Under the pieces are notes generated by a model. The model was not told the origin of the DNA. It did no database searches and worked only from the letters and a program-made list of their open reading frames with translations. Both the position numbers and the translations under genes were made by a program. Positions 11,471 to 22,040 of a stretch of DNA of 64,000 nucleotides are shown one piece after another. The DNA comes from Caenorhabditis remanei (taxonomy: Eukaryota > Nematoda > Chromadorea > Rhabditida > Rhabditidae), in NCBI RefSeq assembly GCF_010183535.1, contig NC_071330.1:2027717-2091716 (forward strand), in the 5' to 3' direction. The number at the start of each line of letters is the position of its first letter. Positions within the stretch are counted from its first letter, which is position 1.

Positions 11471-11861
11471 TTTCCCAAATCTTTTGGATCTGTGCAAAAA
11501 ATGTTCTGTATCATCAGACTTCCGGATAATAAAACTGGTACGAATGAGAACCGTTAAGTCTAGGTCGGATGGCTTAAGTATGATGTTTAACCCTCGTCTA
11601 GTCGATTTCAAATAATATGGCAACTTCCCAAAATGTACAAATCACCCTGTGGGACAGTGCTGTGAGACAGATGGCCATTAACATCTCAGCCCCCACACTG
11701 CAAAGCGAGTTTTCCAGAAAGAACGTTGGTTCTATTAGTCTCCTTCTGGCAAACCAAATAAACCCTCATTTCCCATAACATACCTCCCTCCCGGCCTACA
11801 CCGTCTACACACAACAACCCTCTGTCTCATTCGTCCACAAGAATCGATAATTCGAGTTCGA
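11471..11861. other. Intergenic and upstream block of a plus-strand F-box gene
   Basis: Bases 11740-11861 are the shared 5' block in plus orientation: 'ccttctggcaaaccaaata', 'ccctcatttccc', 'ctccctcccggcctacaccg', then 'ccacaagaatcgataattcg' just before the ATG. Bases 11471-11740 show no gene. Confidence 0.5.
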
Positions 11862-12928
11862 ATGAAACCTACTTTTCCTCTACTACGACTACCCGACAAT
11901 GTCATCATCAAAGTTCTCGAAAATCTGCGTTTGAGACAATTGTGAGTTTATCACATGCCATGGGATGGGCTTCATTACAGAGTCTTAAAAATTTGAAACG
12001 AAATCGCAGTAGTAAACGTCATTATTTCAGATTCTTTATCTCTCTTCTCTCAACGAATGTTAAAAATCATGTGACATCATTGGGATTGAGAGTTGATTGT
12101 GTTAACATCTTCATTTCTCGAATGATTCGTCTTGTTGTGTTCATTGGAAGAACCTACTTTCATTTTATCATTTACAATGATTCGAATGATCAAAATGCTG
12201 GGGCACTACCCGCAGACATTACTCTTCCAGTTGCTCCTGGTTATCTTAGAAATCAAGACCCAATAATTCAATTAACAACTCCACTATTCAATTTCAGCAA
12301 GTGGTTGAACCATATTCGTACAGTATTCTGTTATAATAAGCCACCAAACCTTATTTTTGATCAAGGCTGTGAGAGATTTGAACTTCGATCGTTGAAAGCT
12401 TCAATTAGAAATGTCGATTTGCTTGTTGTGTTTATCCAATCCCCTGATATTCAATACAAGAACATTTTGAAATTTTTCAATGCGCCCAACAAGATGTATC
12501 TGCAGACAAATCCATTCGAAGATACTTGTCAGATTCAACAAATCTTCATTCAAAACTTCCAAAGCCTCGCATTTCATGATGTATACTCACTAGATGACAT
12601 GTTATTGATCAACAGTGAAAAAGTTGAGTTCTCCCGTCCAATATCTCAGAAACAGTTCAACCAATTCCTCAAACACTGGATCCGTGGATCTAATCCAAGA
12701 CTGCAACGCATTTCATTAAAAATCAATCTGACTGATTTTGCCCGTGGAGAAGTTTATTTGAAAGGAATCAAGTGCATGGAAATGAGTGAAGAGGCAAAAA
12801 ATGAAATCTGTCACAACCACAGACTATCAAATGTCAATATGGTACAAATCAGACGAAATGATGGGACAACTGCAGTTATTGCGACCAAAAATCTAGATGG
12901 TCGTCTTAGTATGTTTATAATTCCTTAG
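11862..12928 (+). CDS. F-box/FBA_2 protein
   Basis: Exons are 11862..11941 and 12031..12928, giving 325 residues with an 89-bp GTGAGT intron. It starts MKPT instead of MEPT because of one base change. The F-box reads RLPDNVIIKVLENLRLRQL. The associated domain shows ALPADITLPVAPGY, KWLNHIRTVFCYNKPP, YSLDDMLLINSEKV and KHWIRGSNPRLQ. The end differs from all sisters: the last strand stops at LSMFIIP, about one residue earlier than FIVLY/H. It is the only plus-strand gene between two minus-strand groups. Confidence 0.88.
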
Positions 12929-13189
12929 CACTGAAAACCCCCTCGGCTTTAAGAGTCTGCTCCACCTTTGGCTGCTTCTTACATTCCTGAATTTCCAAAG
13001 TATTTTCATAATCTTGTTCTTTATTACAATATCTCTGTTTTCACTTATTTCTGCACCTAATTTACTGCTTCTCCTTAATCTCAAACTGTTTTGTGTCTTT
13101 TAAAATTGAAAATTTCTATTAAATGTTGTTTGAATAAGTTATTTGGCAACATACCGTATAGTTCAGAATAATTAGGGTAGATGTGGTAC

Positions 13190-13275
13190 CAGCAGACTTG
13201 TCAAAAATCGGGCCGGGCCGGGCCGAAATTTCAAATTTCTACAGTAGCCGGAATTTCCCAACCCTGGGGGGTTGC
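13190..13275. repeat. GC-rich repeat fragment
   Basis: The text 'cttgtcaaaaatcgggccg' and 'ggccgggccgaaattt' match the ends of the repeats at 11.1 and 53.8 kb. Only one end of the family member appears to be present. Confidence 0.45.
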
Positions 13276-13524
13276 GAAGGACAGGCCGGGAGGGAGTCGA
13301 GTTCTGGGTTCAATCTGATGACGCCGTTCTATTTGGATTGCCAGAAGGTCTTGATTGTAAAGACTCGTACACCGGGAATGTTGACAGTGCAAATGGATTG
13401 ATGGTGCCTTGAGATGTAAATCCTTACAATTAGAACCTTTTCCCAACCTACACCGTTGCCTATTTTCGTCTATGGGAATAATTTATTCGAGTACTCCGCT
13501 TATTTGTGACCAGAAACAAGATTG

Positions 13525-13600
13525 ACGATTGTCTCAAAAAAAATTTATTGATAACTTTGATGACGGCATTATCGGGTAGTCGGAAAAAAGGAAAAGTCAA
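13525..13600 (-). pseudogene. Orphan decayed F-box first exon
   Basis: Read on the minus strand, this matches the family first exon from 'ctttcc..ccgactacccgataatg' to the end of the helix (NVIIKV replaced by a related AVIKVI), but the ATG and MEPT codons are deleted and the splice donor is lost. No second exon lies downstream on that strand; instead the plus-strand gene at 11.9-12.9 kb is met. It is a relic of a rearranged unit. Confidence 0.55.
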
Positions 13601-13960
13601 ATGAATTATCGGTTCTAGTGGGCAACTGGGCTGAGAATTGGAGAGCATAGTAGAAAATGCAAACGTAGGTATCTTCTGGGAAATGAGGCAATCGTTCTAT
13701 TCGATACTGTGCCTTCAGACTTCCGGATAAGAAATGCCCCCTTCTCTGCAACAATACACCAAAAGTTAGGCACATTTATTAGATATACGACAAATATTCA
13801 TAAACAATTTATGAAGTTATGTGTATTTTATGAGTAACAAAATGAATTCGAATTTGAGGTAGGTTGAAAATAGACGGAGTATAAAAGTTTTAGTTATTGG
13901 TCATGAAGAATTGGAAAAGACAGTGAAAAATAATTGATGAATTGCACTTTTAAATTCAAT

Positions 13961-14978
13961 TTAGTGCAACACAATGAAACGAACATAGTGCATATCTACT
14001 GATTTTTCGCTCGCAACCACTGCAGCTGTCCCGTCGTTCCGTTTTATTTGAATCATATGGAGAAAATCTGACAGGTTGTGTTTTCGACGGATTTCCCTTT
14101 TTGCAGCTTTGCTCATCCTCATGCATCTGATTCCTTTTAAATACACTTCTCCGTCGACAAGACCAGTGATTAACAGAGACATGCGTCGCAGTCTTGGATT
14201 CGATCCACGGATCCAGTGTTTGAGGAATTGGTTGAACTGCTTCTGAGTTGCAGAACGATAAAATTTGACTTTTTCACTATTGATCAGTAACATGTCATCC
14301 AGTGAGTATTCGTCAACAAATCTGAGAATTTCGCAGTTTGAAATTAAGATTTGTTGAATCTGACAAGTATCTTCAAATGGGTTCCTATTCAGAAACAATT
14401 CACTTGAGGAATCGAAACATTTCAAAATTTTCCTGCTCGAATCGTCAGTCGGTACAGTCAGAAATAGCGTATTGATATTTCCAAGAGCATTTTTCAGCGA
14501 TTGAACTTCAAATCGCTCACAGCCTTGACAAAAGTACACATTCAGTGGTTTGGTATAAGAGAATATTGTCCGAATGTGATTCAACCAATTGTTGAAACTT
14601 AATAATGGAGCTGATGTTTGAATTCTTGTGTATTGATATTGAAAAGTAGCAGCAACTGGGATATTGATATCTACGAGTGATAACTCATTCTGATCATTCG
14701 AATCGTCATAAAAATTCAGAGACGAATAGGATTTCGTAGAGTGCACGTTTATACTAATTTTACGGTTAATGCCGATGTCAATATCACGGGCTTCTATGCC
14801 TAATGACGTCACAAGTTGTTTGGTTTTTGATGAGACTAGGGAGAAAATCAATCTGAAAAAACAAATGATTTTAGAAAAAACTGCAGCCAGCTACTTACAG
14901 TTGAGTGAAATCTATGCCTTCGAGCACGTGGACGATGACATTCTTGGGGAGTTTTAGTATTGGAAAAGTAGGTTCCAT
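13961..14978 (-). CDS. F-box/FBA_2 protein
   Basis: Exons on the minus strand are 14899..14978 and 13961..14852, giving 323 residues with a 46-bp intron. The F-box first exon is unusual: ILKLPKNVIVHVLEGIDFTQL, with lysine replacing both arginine and glutamate around LP. The associated domain holds NNWLNHIRTIFSYTKPL, YSLDDMLLINSEKV and QKQFNQFLKHWIRGSNPRLR. The loop after it is two to three residues shorter (LLITGLVDGEVYLKG). It is divergent from the next gene, sharing 423 bp of upstream sequence. Confidence 0.88.
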
Positions 14979-15401
14979 TCAAATGAATTATCGATTCTTG
15001 TGGGCCGGGAGGGAGTTACGTTCCGATAAATGAGGCTGTCGTTCTTTTTGATTTCCCAGAAGGAGATTATTTACGTTGTTTTTGGGAATTTTGTATGGTG
15101 GGGAACGGGGTTGTTGAGGGTAGGTAGGGAGGCCTATTTGGTTTGCCAGAAGGTTTGGATTGTGAGGATTCGTACACGGAGAATGTTGACAGAGCAACTG
15201 AATAGATGGGTCCTTTAGGTGTGAATCCTTACAATTAGAACCAACAAATTTCCCGCGAAGAACGTTGATTTGAATAGTCTCCTTCTGGGAAATCAAACAG
15301 AACGACACTCTCATTTCCGAGTGCATTTCTCAGCCTACTCCGTTGACTATTCTCCCATATCCTCTGCCCATTCTTCCATAAGAATCGATAACTCGTTTCA
15401 A
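14979..15401. promoter_or_regulatory. Divergent promoter region between two F-box genes
   Basis: The region has an AATTATCGATTCTTGTGG leader on the left for the minus-strand gene and an AAGAATCGATAACTCG leader on the right for the plus-strand gene. Between them are at least three copies of the shared motif in both orientations (15050, 15140, 15285). The middle contains 'gtatggtggggaacggggtt', an uninterrupted form of the site into which the Polinton inserted at 38.97 kb. Most of this region is duplicated at about 18480-18890. Confidence 0.55.
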
Positions 15402-16468
15402 ATGGAACTTACCTTTCCACTACTACGACTACCCGAGAATGTCATCATCAAAGTTCTCAAAAACCTGTGGTTGAGTCAATTGTGAGTTTATGAATATAAT
15501 GGGATGGGTTTCTTTGGGTTTTTGAAATTTGAAACATATTTGTAATAGTAAACGTCATGTTTCATTTCAGGTTCAAATTCTCTCTGGTCTCATCGGAAAC
15601 TAAGAATCTTGTGACATCATTGGGATTAAAAGCAAGTGATGTTGACATCATCATTTCGCGCAGTATTAGAGTAGCTGTGTACGTTGGGGAAAACCTAAAA
15701 AACCATTTGACTCTGGATTTCTATAAGGATTCAAATGATCAGAATGCGGTCGCAGATATATCTCTTTCAGTTGATGCTCCTTTTGATTATGAAGGGACAA
15801 GAATTCAAACATCGATTCTATTCAACTTCAGCAATTGGTTGAAACATATTCAGTCTTTGTTCTGTCTTAATCAGCCACGAAATGTTTTCTTTTATCAAGG
15901 CTGTGAGCGATTCCAACTTCAATCGTTGAAAGATGCAATTGGAAATGTCAACTTTCTATCGTTGTTTAATCAAATCAACGTTCTGAGCAGGGAAGTTTTG
16001 AAACATTTCAATACTCCCAGCAGATTGTTTCTATGGATGAATCCATTCGAAGAAGCGTGTCAGATTCAACAAGTTTTCCTTCAAAACTTCGAAACCATCG
16101 CATTTCGTAACTTCTTTTCGTTGGATGATATGCTACTGGCCAATAGTGTAAGAGTCGATCTCTGCCATCCAATATCTCAGAAACAGTTCAACCAATTCGT
16201 CAAACACTGGATCCGTGGGTCAAATCCAAGACTGCAATGCATGTCTCTATCAATCGATAAAACTGATTTTGCCAGTGGAGTAGTGTATTTAAAAGGAATC
16301 AGATGCATGGAAATGAGTGAAGATGCGAAAAAAGAAATCCGTGAAAAACACAAACTGCCAGTTAATGTTGATATGATACAGATTAGACGGAATGATGGGA
16401 CACCTGCAGTGATTGTGTCCAAAGATCTAGATGATCGTATTCATATTCATCTAATTGTTTTACACTGA
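15402..16468 (+). CDS. F-box/FBA_2 protein
   Basis: Exons are 15402..15481 and 15571..16468, giving 325 residues with an 89-bp intron. The F-box runs RLPENVIIKVLKNLWLSQL then FKFSLVSSETKNLVTSL. A few residues (GENLKNH) lengthen the first strand of the associated domain. In place of the usual YSLDDMLLVNSEKV it has FFSLDDMLLANSVRV, a trait shared with the two genes downstream. The core KHWIRGSNPRLQ is intact. An AATAAA signal lies at 16658-16663. The gene and its flanks are the intact counterpart of the frameshifted copy at 18.9-20.0 kb. Confidence 0.9.
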
Positions 16469-17111
16469 ATACCCCTTTGACTTTAAAAGTCCTCTCCACA
16501 ATTTGGTTCCTTTCTTCTTATGCCCCCGCATTTTTGAAGCTGTGCTCATTATTTTGTTCCCTATTTTCGAATCTTCTGCTTTCAGACTTTTCTCCACCAA
16601 TTTTACTGCTTCTCCTTATTTTGAGCTGTTTTGTATCTTTTGAAACTGAGAATTGCTAATAAATATTGATTGTATAAATTGTTTGACAAAACTTTTAAAG
16701 AGAATAATGACACATATCGCTTCAATTGTTGTACTGTTACAGGGTGAAAACTCAAAGTTTTCATCCTCTATTATAAATTAATGATGTTACAAATTTGAAA
16801 TATTCATTTTCCAAAAACTGAATTTGAGATGGCGTACAGTATAGGAGACACTATCCAGAAGCTGATAAACCACTATTATTCTGTATCATCATGAAATTTT
16901 AAAACGTTCTATATAAACAAATTCTGCGAAGACTCATCCATCAATTTGGTCTGTCAACATTCCCAGTGCCCTTCGACAGATGAGTCCAAAGAACTTTCTG
17001 GCAAACCAAATAGAGCGGCACCCTCCCAGTACATCTCCCGCCCTATACACTCGCATATTCTCTCCAAACCTCTCCCCCATTTGTCCACAAGAATCAATTA
17101 ATCGAATTCAA
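16469..17111. other. Intergenic between tandem F-box genes
   Basis: The first 200 bp are 3' flank with a polyadenylation signal; part of this text recurs at 47880-47960. A short 'aaaactcaaagttttca' hairpin lies at 16747-16763. The last 180 bp form the upstream block with 'ttctggcaaaccaaataga' and 'ccacaagaatcaattaatcg'. No gene is seen. Confidence 0.5.
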
Positions 17112-18177
17112 ATGGAACCTACTTTTCAACTACTTCGATTACCCGAGAATGTCATTATCGGAGTGATCAAGAACTTTCCTTTGAATCAATTGTGAGCTTA
17201 TGAATATTGTTGGGGTGTGGCTTGTTTCTGGGTCCAAATAAACTCAAACGACATATACTGTGACAAACGTTATGTTTCATTTCAGATTTGAATTCTCCTT
17301 CGTTTCGTCGAAAACTAAGAATCTGGTGTCATCATTAGAATTAGAAGCAAGTCATGTTAACATCCTCATTTTGCGCGTTATTAGGGTAGTTGTGTACATT
17401 GGAGAAAACTATTTGGATCTGTATTTCTATACCGATTTGAGCAATCAGAACGCGGTCGCAGATATAACTCTTCCAGTTGCTGCTCATTTCAATTTTCAAG
17501 GCACAAGAATTCAATCATCAATTTTATTCAATTTCAGCAATTGGTTGAATCACATTCAGTCAGTGTTTTGTTTTACTAAGCCACTAAATACATTTTTTTA
17601 TCAAGGCTGTGAGCGATTCCAAGTTCAATCGTTGAAGGATGCAATTGGAAATGTCAACGTTCTCTCTGTGTCTAATCTATTGGCCAACGTTCTGAGCAGG
17701 GAAGTTTTGAAACATTTCAATACTCCCAACGTATTATTTCTGGACGATAATCCATTTGAAGATACTTGTCAGATTCAACAAATCTTCATTCAAAACTTCG
17801 AAACTATCTCATCTCGTAACTTCTTTTCGTTGGATGATATGTTACTGGTCAATAGTGTAAGAGCCGATCTCTGCCATCCAATATCCCAGAAACAATTCAA
17901 TCAATTCTTCAAACACTGGATCCGTGGATCTAATCCAAGACTACAAGACATGTTTCTAACAATCGACAAAACCGATTTTGCCAGTGGAGTAGTGTATTTG
18001 AATGGGATTCAGTTCATGGAAATGAGCGAAGATGCGAAAAAAGAAATCCGTCGAAAGCACAGGCTGATAGTTAATGGCGATATGATTCAGATCAGACGGA
18101 AGGATGGGACACCTGCAGTGATTGGTACCGAAGATTCAGTAGATATTCTCTATGTTCATTTAATTGTGTTGTACTAA
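17112..18177 (+). CDS. F-box/FBA_2 protein
   Basis: Exons are 17112..17191 and 17286..18177, giving 323 residues with a 94-bp intron. The F-box is RLPENVIIGVIKNFPLNQL then FEFSFVSSKTKNLVSSL. It carries the FFSLDDMLLVNSVRADL variant shared with its two neighbours, and QFNQFFKHWIRGSNPRLQ. The C-terminus reads GTEDSVDILYVHLIVLY, whose nucleotide text is close to the end of the broken gene downstream, suggesting exchange of 3' ends between the two. Confidence 0.9.
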
Positions 18178-18892
18178 AACTAAATCCGTATTATTGCTTT
18201 GTACCGAAAACCTACCGCTCTTTTTCTACGCCCCCTCTGTACATTTATTTTACAAGCTATTTCTTTACTATGATTTTTGTGTTGCCTGCGTTTTATAATT
18301 GTTTTGATACATTTCACAGGATACTCTCAATATCTTCTTCTCTACTTTCTTTATTTTCTACCTACCTTAACATTCCAATACATACAATTTGTCTTGCATT
18401 TTCTGTTACAACATAACTCCATGAATTGTTTTTCAACATTTGACAACTGGGCAGAGGGTTAGAGAGAATAGGCGTCGGTGTGGGCCGGGAGGGAGTTACA
18501 CTCTGGGGAATGAGGCTAGCGATCTATTTGATTTCCCAGAAGGAAACTATTAGGACCAACGTTCTTCTTTAGAAATTAGGATGGCAGTGCGGGTGCGGGG
18601 TTGTAGTGGGCAGGTCGGGAGGCCTATTTGGTTTGCCAGAAGGTCTGGATTGTGAGGATTCGTACTCGGGGAATGTTGACAGAGCAAATGAATAGATGGG
18701 TCCTTTAGGTGTGAATCCTTACATTTAGAACCAACAAGTTTCTCGCGAAGAACGTTGATTTGAATAGTCTCCTTCTGGGAAATCAAACAGAACGACACTC
18801 TCATTTCCGAGTACATTTCTCAGCCTACTCCGTTGACTATTCTCCCATATCCTCTGCCCATTCTTCCATAAGAATCGATAACATCGTTTCGA
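18178..18892. other. Intergenic: duplicated upstream region
   Basis: Bases 18178-18440 are the 3' flank of the previous gene. Bases 18440-18892 duplicate 14995-15401, including the CGGGAGGGAGTTAC text, the motif copies near 18530, 18620 and 18765, and the AAGAATCGATAAC leader. No gene is seen. Confidence 0.55.
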
Positions 18893-19960
18893 ATGAAACT
18901 TACCTTTCCACTACTACGACTACCCGAGAATGTCATCATCAAAGTTCTCAAAAACCTGTGGTTGAGTCAATTGTGAGTTTATGAATATAATGGGATGGGT
19001 TTCTTTGGGTCTTTGAAATTTGAAACACATTTGTAATAGTAAACGTCATGTTTCATTTCAGGTTTGAATTCTCTCTTATCTCAACGAAAACTTTGAATCT
19101 TGTGACATCATTGGGATTAAAAGCAAGTAATGTTGACATCCTTATTTCGCGCAGTATTAGGGTAGCTGTGTACGTTGGAGAAAACCTAAAAAAACCATTT
19201 GACTCTGGATTTCTATAAAGATTCAAATGATCAGAATGCGGTCGCAGATATATCTCTTTCAGTTGATGCTCCTTTTGATTATGAAGGGACAAGAATTCAA
19301 ACATCGATTCTATTCAACTTCAGCAATTGGTTGAAACATATTCAATCTTTGTTCGGTCTCAATCAGCCACGAAATGTTTTCTTTTATCAAGGCTGTGAGC
19401 GATTCCAACTTCAATCGTTGAAAGATGCAATTGGAAATGTCAACTTTCTATCGTTGTTTAATCAAATCAACGTTCTGAGCAGGGAAGTTTTGAAACATTT
19501 CAATACTCCCAGCAGATTGTTTCTATGGATGAATCCATTCGAAGAAGCGTGTCAGATTCAACAAGTTTTCCTTCAAAACTTCGAAACTATCTTATTTCGT
19601 AACTTCTTTTCGTTGGATGATATGCTACTGGCCAATAGTGTAAGAGTCGATCTCTGGCATCCAATATCTCAGAAACAGTTCAACCAATTCGTCAAACACT
19701 GGATCCGTGGGTCAAATCCAAGACTGCAATGCATGTATCTATCAATCGATAAAACCGATTTTGCCAGTGGAGTAGTGTATTTAAAAGGAATCAGATGCAT
19801 GGAAAATAGTGAAGATGCGAAAAAAGAAATCCGTCGAAAGCACAGGCTGACAGTTAATGCTGATATGATCCAGATCAGACGGAAAGACGGGAAAAATGCA
19901 GTGGTTGGTACCGAAGATTCACAGGATACTCTCCTTATTCGTTTTGTTGTATTGTGGTAA
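18893..19960 (+). pseudogene. F-box/FBA_2 gene broken by a one-base frameshift
   Basis: Exons corresponding to 18893..18972 and 19062..19960 are present with intact splice sites and stop. The copy closely matches the gene at 15.4-16.5 kb. At 19188-19194 a run of six A has become seven, which shifts the frame about 45 codons into exon 2 and brings a stop a few codons later. The remainder (19199..19960) is open in the new frame. The last roughly 120 bp match the gene at 17.1-18.2 kb better than the 15.4-kb gene, so it may be a gene-conversion mosaic. The C-terminus ends RFVVLW, unique here. Recent loss of function, or a base-calling error in a homopolymer, are both possible. Confidence 0.8.
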
Positions 19961-20387
19961 AACCAAACAGAATTTAAAAGTGCAATCCATTAATTATTTG
20001 TCACTGTCTTTTCCATATCTTCCTGACCAAAAACTATATCTTCTCTATGTCCTCTATTTTCAACTTTCCTCAACATTCGAGTACATGTTGTAATTCATTT
20101 TCTGTTACTCATTCAAAATAAATCCATAAATTGTTTTTCAACTTTTGTTGTAAATAACCCCAGTGTACGAATTCTCATCAAAACCTTCTGCCAAACCAAA
20201 TAGTCCTCTCTCCTGACCTGCCCTTAACACCCCTGTGTTCCACAATGCCAAATTTCCCAGAAAGAACTTTTACCTTCTGGGAAACCAAATAGATCGCTAG
20301 CCTCATTTCCCCTATATGGTGGCACCAAATAGACTCATTTCCCAAAAGTCACCTCCTTTCCGATCTGATAATAGTGTGACAGCCAAC
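19961..20387. other. 3' flank and left half of a split promoter
   Basis: Bases 20160-20380 match, in reverse, the upstream block of the gene at 57.9-58.9 kb ('ccttctgccaaaccaaatag', 'gacctgcccttaacacccctg', 'ccttctgggaaaccaaatag'). This is the distal part of the promoter of the gene whose first exon now lies at 35894; the foldback transposon has split it. Bases 20379-20387 are the left copy of the 9-bp duplication ACAGCCAAC. Confidence 0.6.
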
Positions 20388-20556
20388 GGTCTATGCTCCA
20401 GGGGGTACAATGCTCAAGGGGACAAAGGGGACATTTACTCTTGGGGGTACATAGTTGATGCTCAAAGGGACAAAGTCTCAGAGGGACACATGCTCAAAGG
20501 GACACTAAGTTGTTGGATTTGAGGGGGCCCCAAGTTATACTCAAGGGGACAATGAA

Positions 20557-20700
20557 AAATTCTCAAGGGGACAACAGTTTATACTCAAGGGGACAACAGT
20601 TTATACTCAATGGGACAACAGTTTATACTCAATGGGACAACAGTTTATACTCAAGGGGACAACAGTTTATACTCAAGGGGACAACAGTTTGTAGTCAAAT
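20557..20700. repeat. 23-bp subterminal tandem repeats, left arm
   Basis: About six copies of a 23-bp unit ('caaggggacaacagtttatactc', here split as 'caaggggacaac' + 'agtttatactc') with CAAGGGG/CAATGGG variants. The mirror array lies at 35477-35625. Looser 'ctcaaggggac' copies extend to the terminus. Such subterminal arrays often bind a transposase; that role is inferred. Confidence 0.7.
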
Positions 20701-20985
20701 AGATAATGAGAATGCTGGAAGAGAGAGAAAAGAACTTACTAGAATAGTTATTATTTATCGATGAGGAAACACTAGCATCTCTTTTCAATCATTGAGAGAT
20801 GTCTCATTACGTCTATTGTTTGACATGAGAGTGGAGAATGAGATGACTTTAGTGTCACAATTATTTGTCGAAATAATCGATTTCGAACTATTCATTATTG
20901 TTTTTACGTTTTTCTTTTCAAATTATTATCTAATAACAATTCATTATAATGAGATTTTGCTGATTTGTTGAACAATGCGATATGT

Positions 20986-21170
20986 GAGCTGCGGAAGTAT
21001 CGAAATGAAGCAATGGAGTAAACTGTCTGACGTTTTTCTAACTTTTAGTTTATCTGAGTGAATACTCAATTCAACTGAAAACAAGCAGAAATTATAACTG
21101 TCCTCGTCTATCATGAAGACTTTAAACGTACTGGCACACAAGCATTACATTTTTCTACCAAACTCTATTG
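20986..21170 (-). repeat. 185-bp segment, copy in left arm
   Basis: It is identical, as far as I can read, to 32387-32571 and to the complement of 35006-35190. On the minus strand it is open and encodes a stretch with FKVFMIDEDSYNF and LKVRKTSDSLLHC, which may be a coding exon of an unknown gene. The third copy lies right beside the central gene and does not belong to the inverted arms. Confidence 0.65.
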
Positions 21171-21452
21171 AATACAAATGCTGAAAACTCCCGAAAGTGA
21201 CTATCACACAATCGAGAGTTTTTGGGTTGGTAAGGAAAAACAAAACGTTTCCTGAAGCGATCTGTAAAATTATGAGAAGCAATAAAGATTATTATAGAAA
21301 TATGAGATTAACAATAGATTTAAAATTTACTAGATAGTTTATTTAGAATTACATAAACCGACAGTTCTGGACAAAAACTATTGTCCGAAAAAATTAAACC
21401 AAATCTAAGAGACCGATTGAATCAGTGGTGAGTTGGAGCAGCGATGACCTTG

Positions 21453-21742
21453 TATAATATTTTCTCACTTCCTTGACGACTTGCGGCGAAATAATAAACA
21501 GTCAATCTAATAACTATTTATTACAGAAGAAAGAATATCAAAGTAAATATATATGGGCGAAATAATACGATGGGGGAGAATTTGGAGAGTAAAGGTCTCT
21601 CTTGTTGCAAGTGCCCCCTGTCCCCTCGGACAGGCTTCTGCCCGAGGGACTCTGAGACGCAGACATAAGAAACAATAACAGGGGGCGGGGACTCCTAGTT
21701 AAACAAGGGTATGATAATTTACTAGGATAGGAGATATCATAC
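21453..21742 (-). repeat. 3' LTR of BEL/Pao element
   Basis: The 290-bp repeat is the downstream LTR in element sense. On the plus strand it starts TATAATATTTTCTC and ends GATATCATAC. An 'aggcttctgcccgaggg' hairpin-forming segment lies in its middle. The adjoining internal text (minus sense ...TGCCGGGAGT) is a weak polypurine tract. The two bases outside the left end (TG) could alternatively be part of a TGT...ACA terminus. Confidence 0.85.
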
Positions 21743-22040
21743 ACTCCCGGCAGACAAGTGAATTGGAGGAAAAGAGGGTTAAATTAGTTTCCATTATTAT
21801 TTGTCGTGGGAGTTGAGGTGATTGTTGAAGCGAGTCCATTGGTGGAGAATTATGAATAGCGGATCGATCCGGATGGCGTGGAGAAGTGAATGATGGAGCG
21901 ATCCAATTGAAGTGGAGAATTGAATGGTGTGATTGTGGAGCGATCCAAGTTGAGATGCGATCCGAGTGATGTCGTTGATGATGAAGATATGGGAATGGTG
22001 GTGCGATCTGGAGGAGTAGAGATGTTGGTGTGGAGCGATC

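Larger units (their letters stand above)
12929..13960. other. Intergenic: repeats and an orphan first exon
   Basis: It holds the 3' flank of the plus-strand gene (to about 13140), a GC-rich repeat end at 13190-13275, an upstream-block fragment with 'tttggattgccagaagg' at about 13340, the decayed first exon at 13525-13600, and the 3' block of the next minus-strand gene (13850-13960). No intact gene is seen besides these. Confidence 0.5.

Noticed and set aside
19188..19194. Programmed ribosomal frameshifting at the A7 run
   Set aside because: Sisters read through the same place in frame with A6, and no pseudoknot or conserved slippery context is visible; a simple mutation or base-calling error is more economical.
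136..20000. A toxin-antidote locus hidden among the F-box genes
   Set aside because: F-box genes do act as antidotes in Caenorhabditis, but no adjacent partner gene of toxin type is visible here; all nearby genes are the same family.
20557..20700. Regularly spaced repeats resembling a CRISPR array
   Set aside because: The 23-bp units are direct tandem repeats with no unique spacers and are mirrored at the other end of a eukaryotic transposon.
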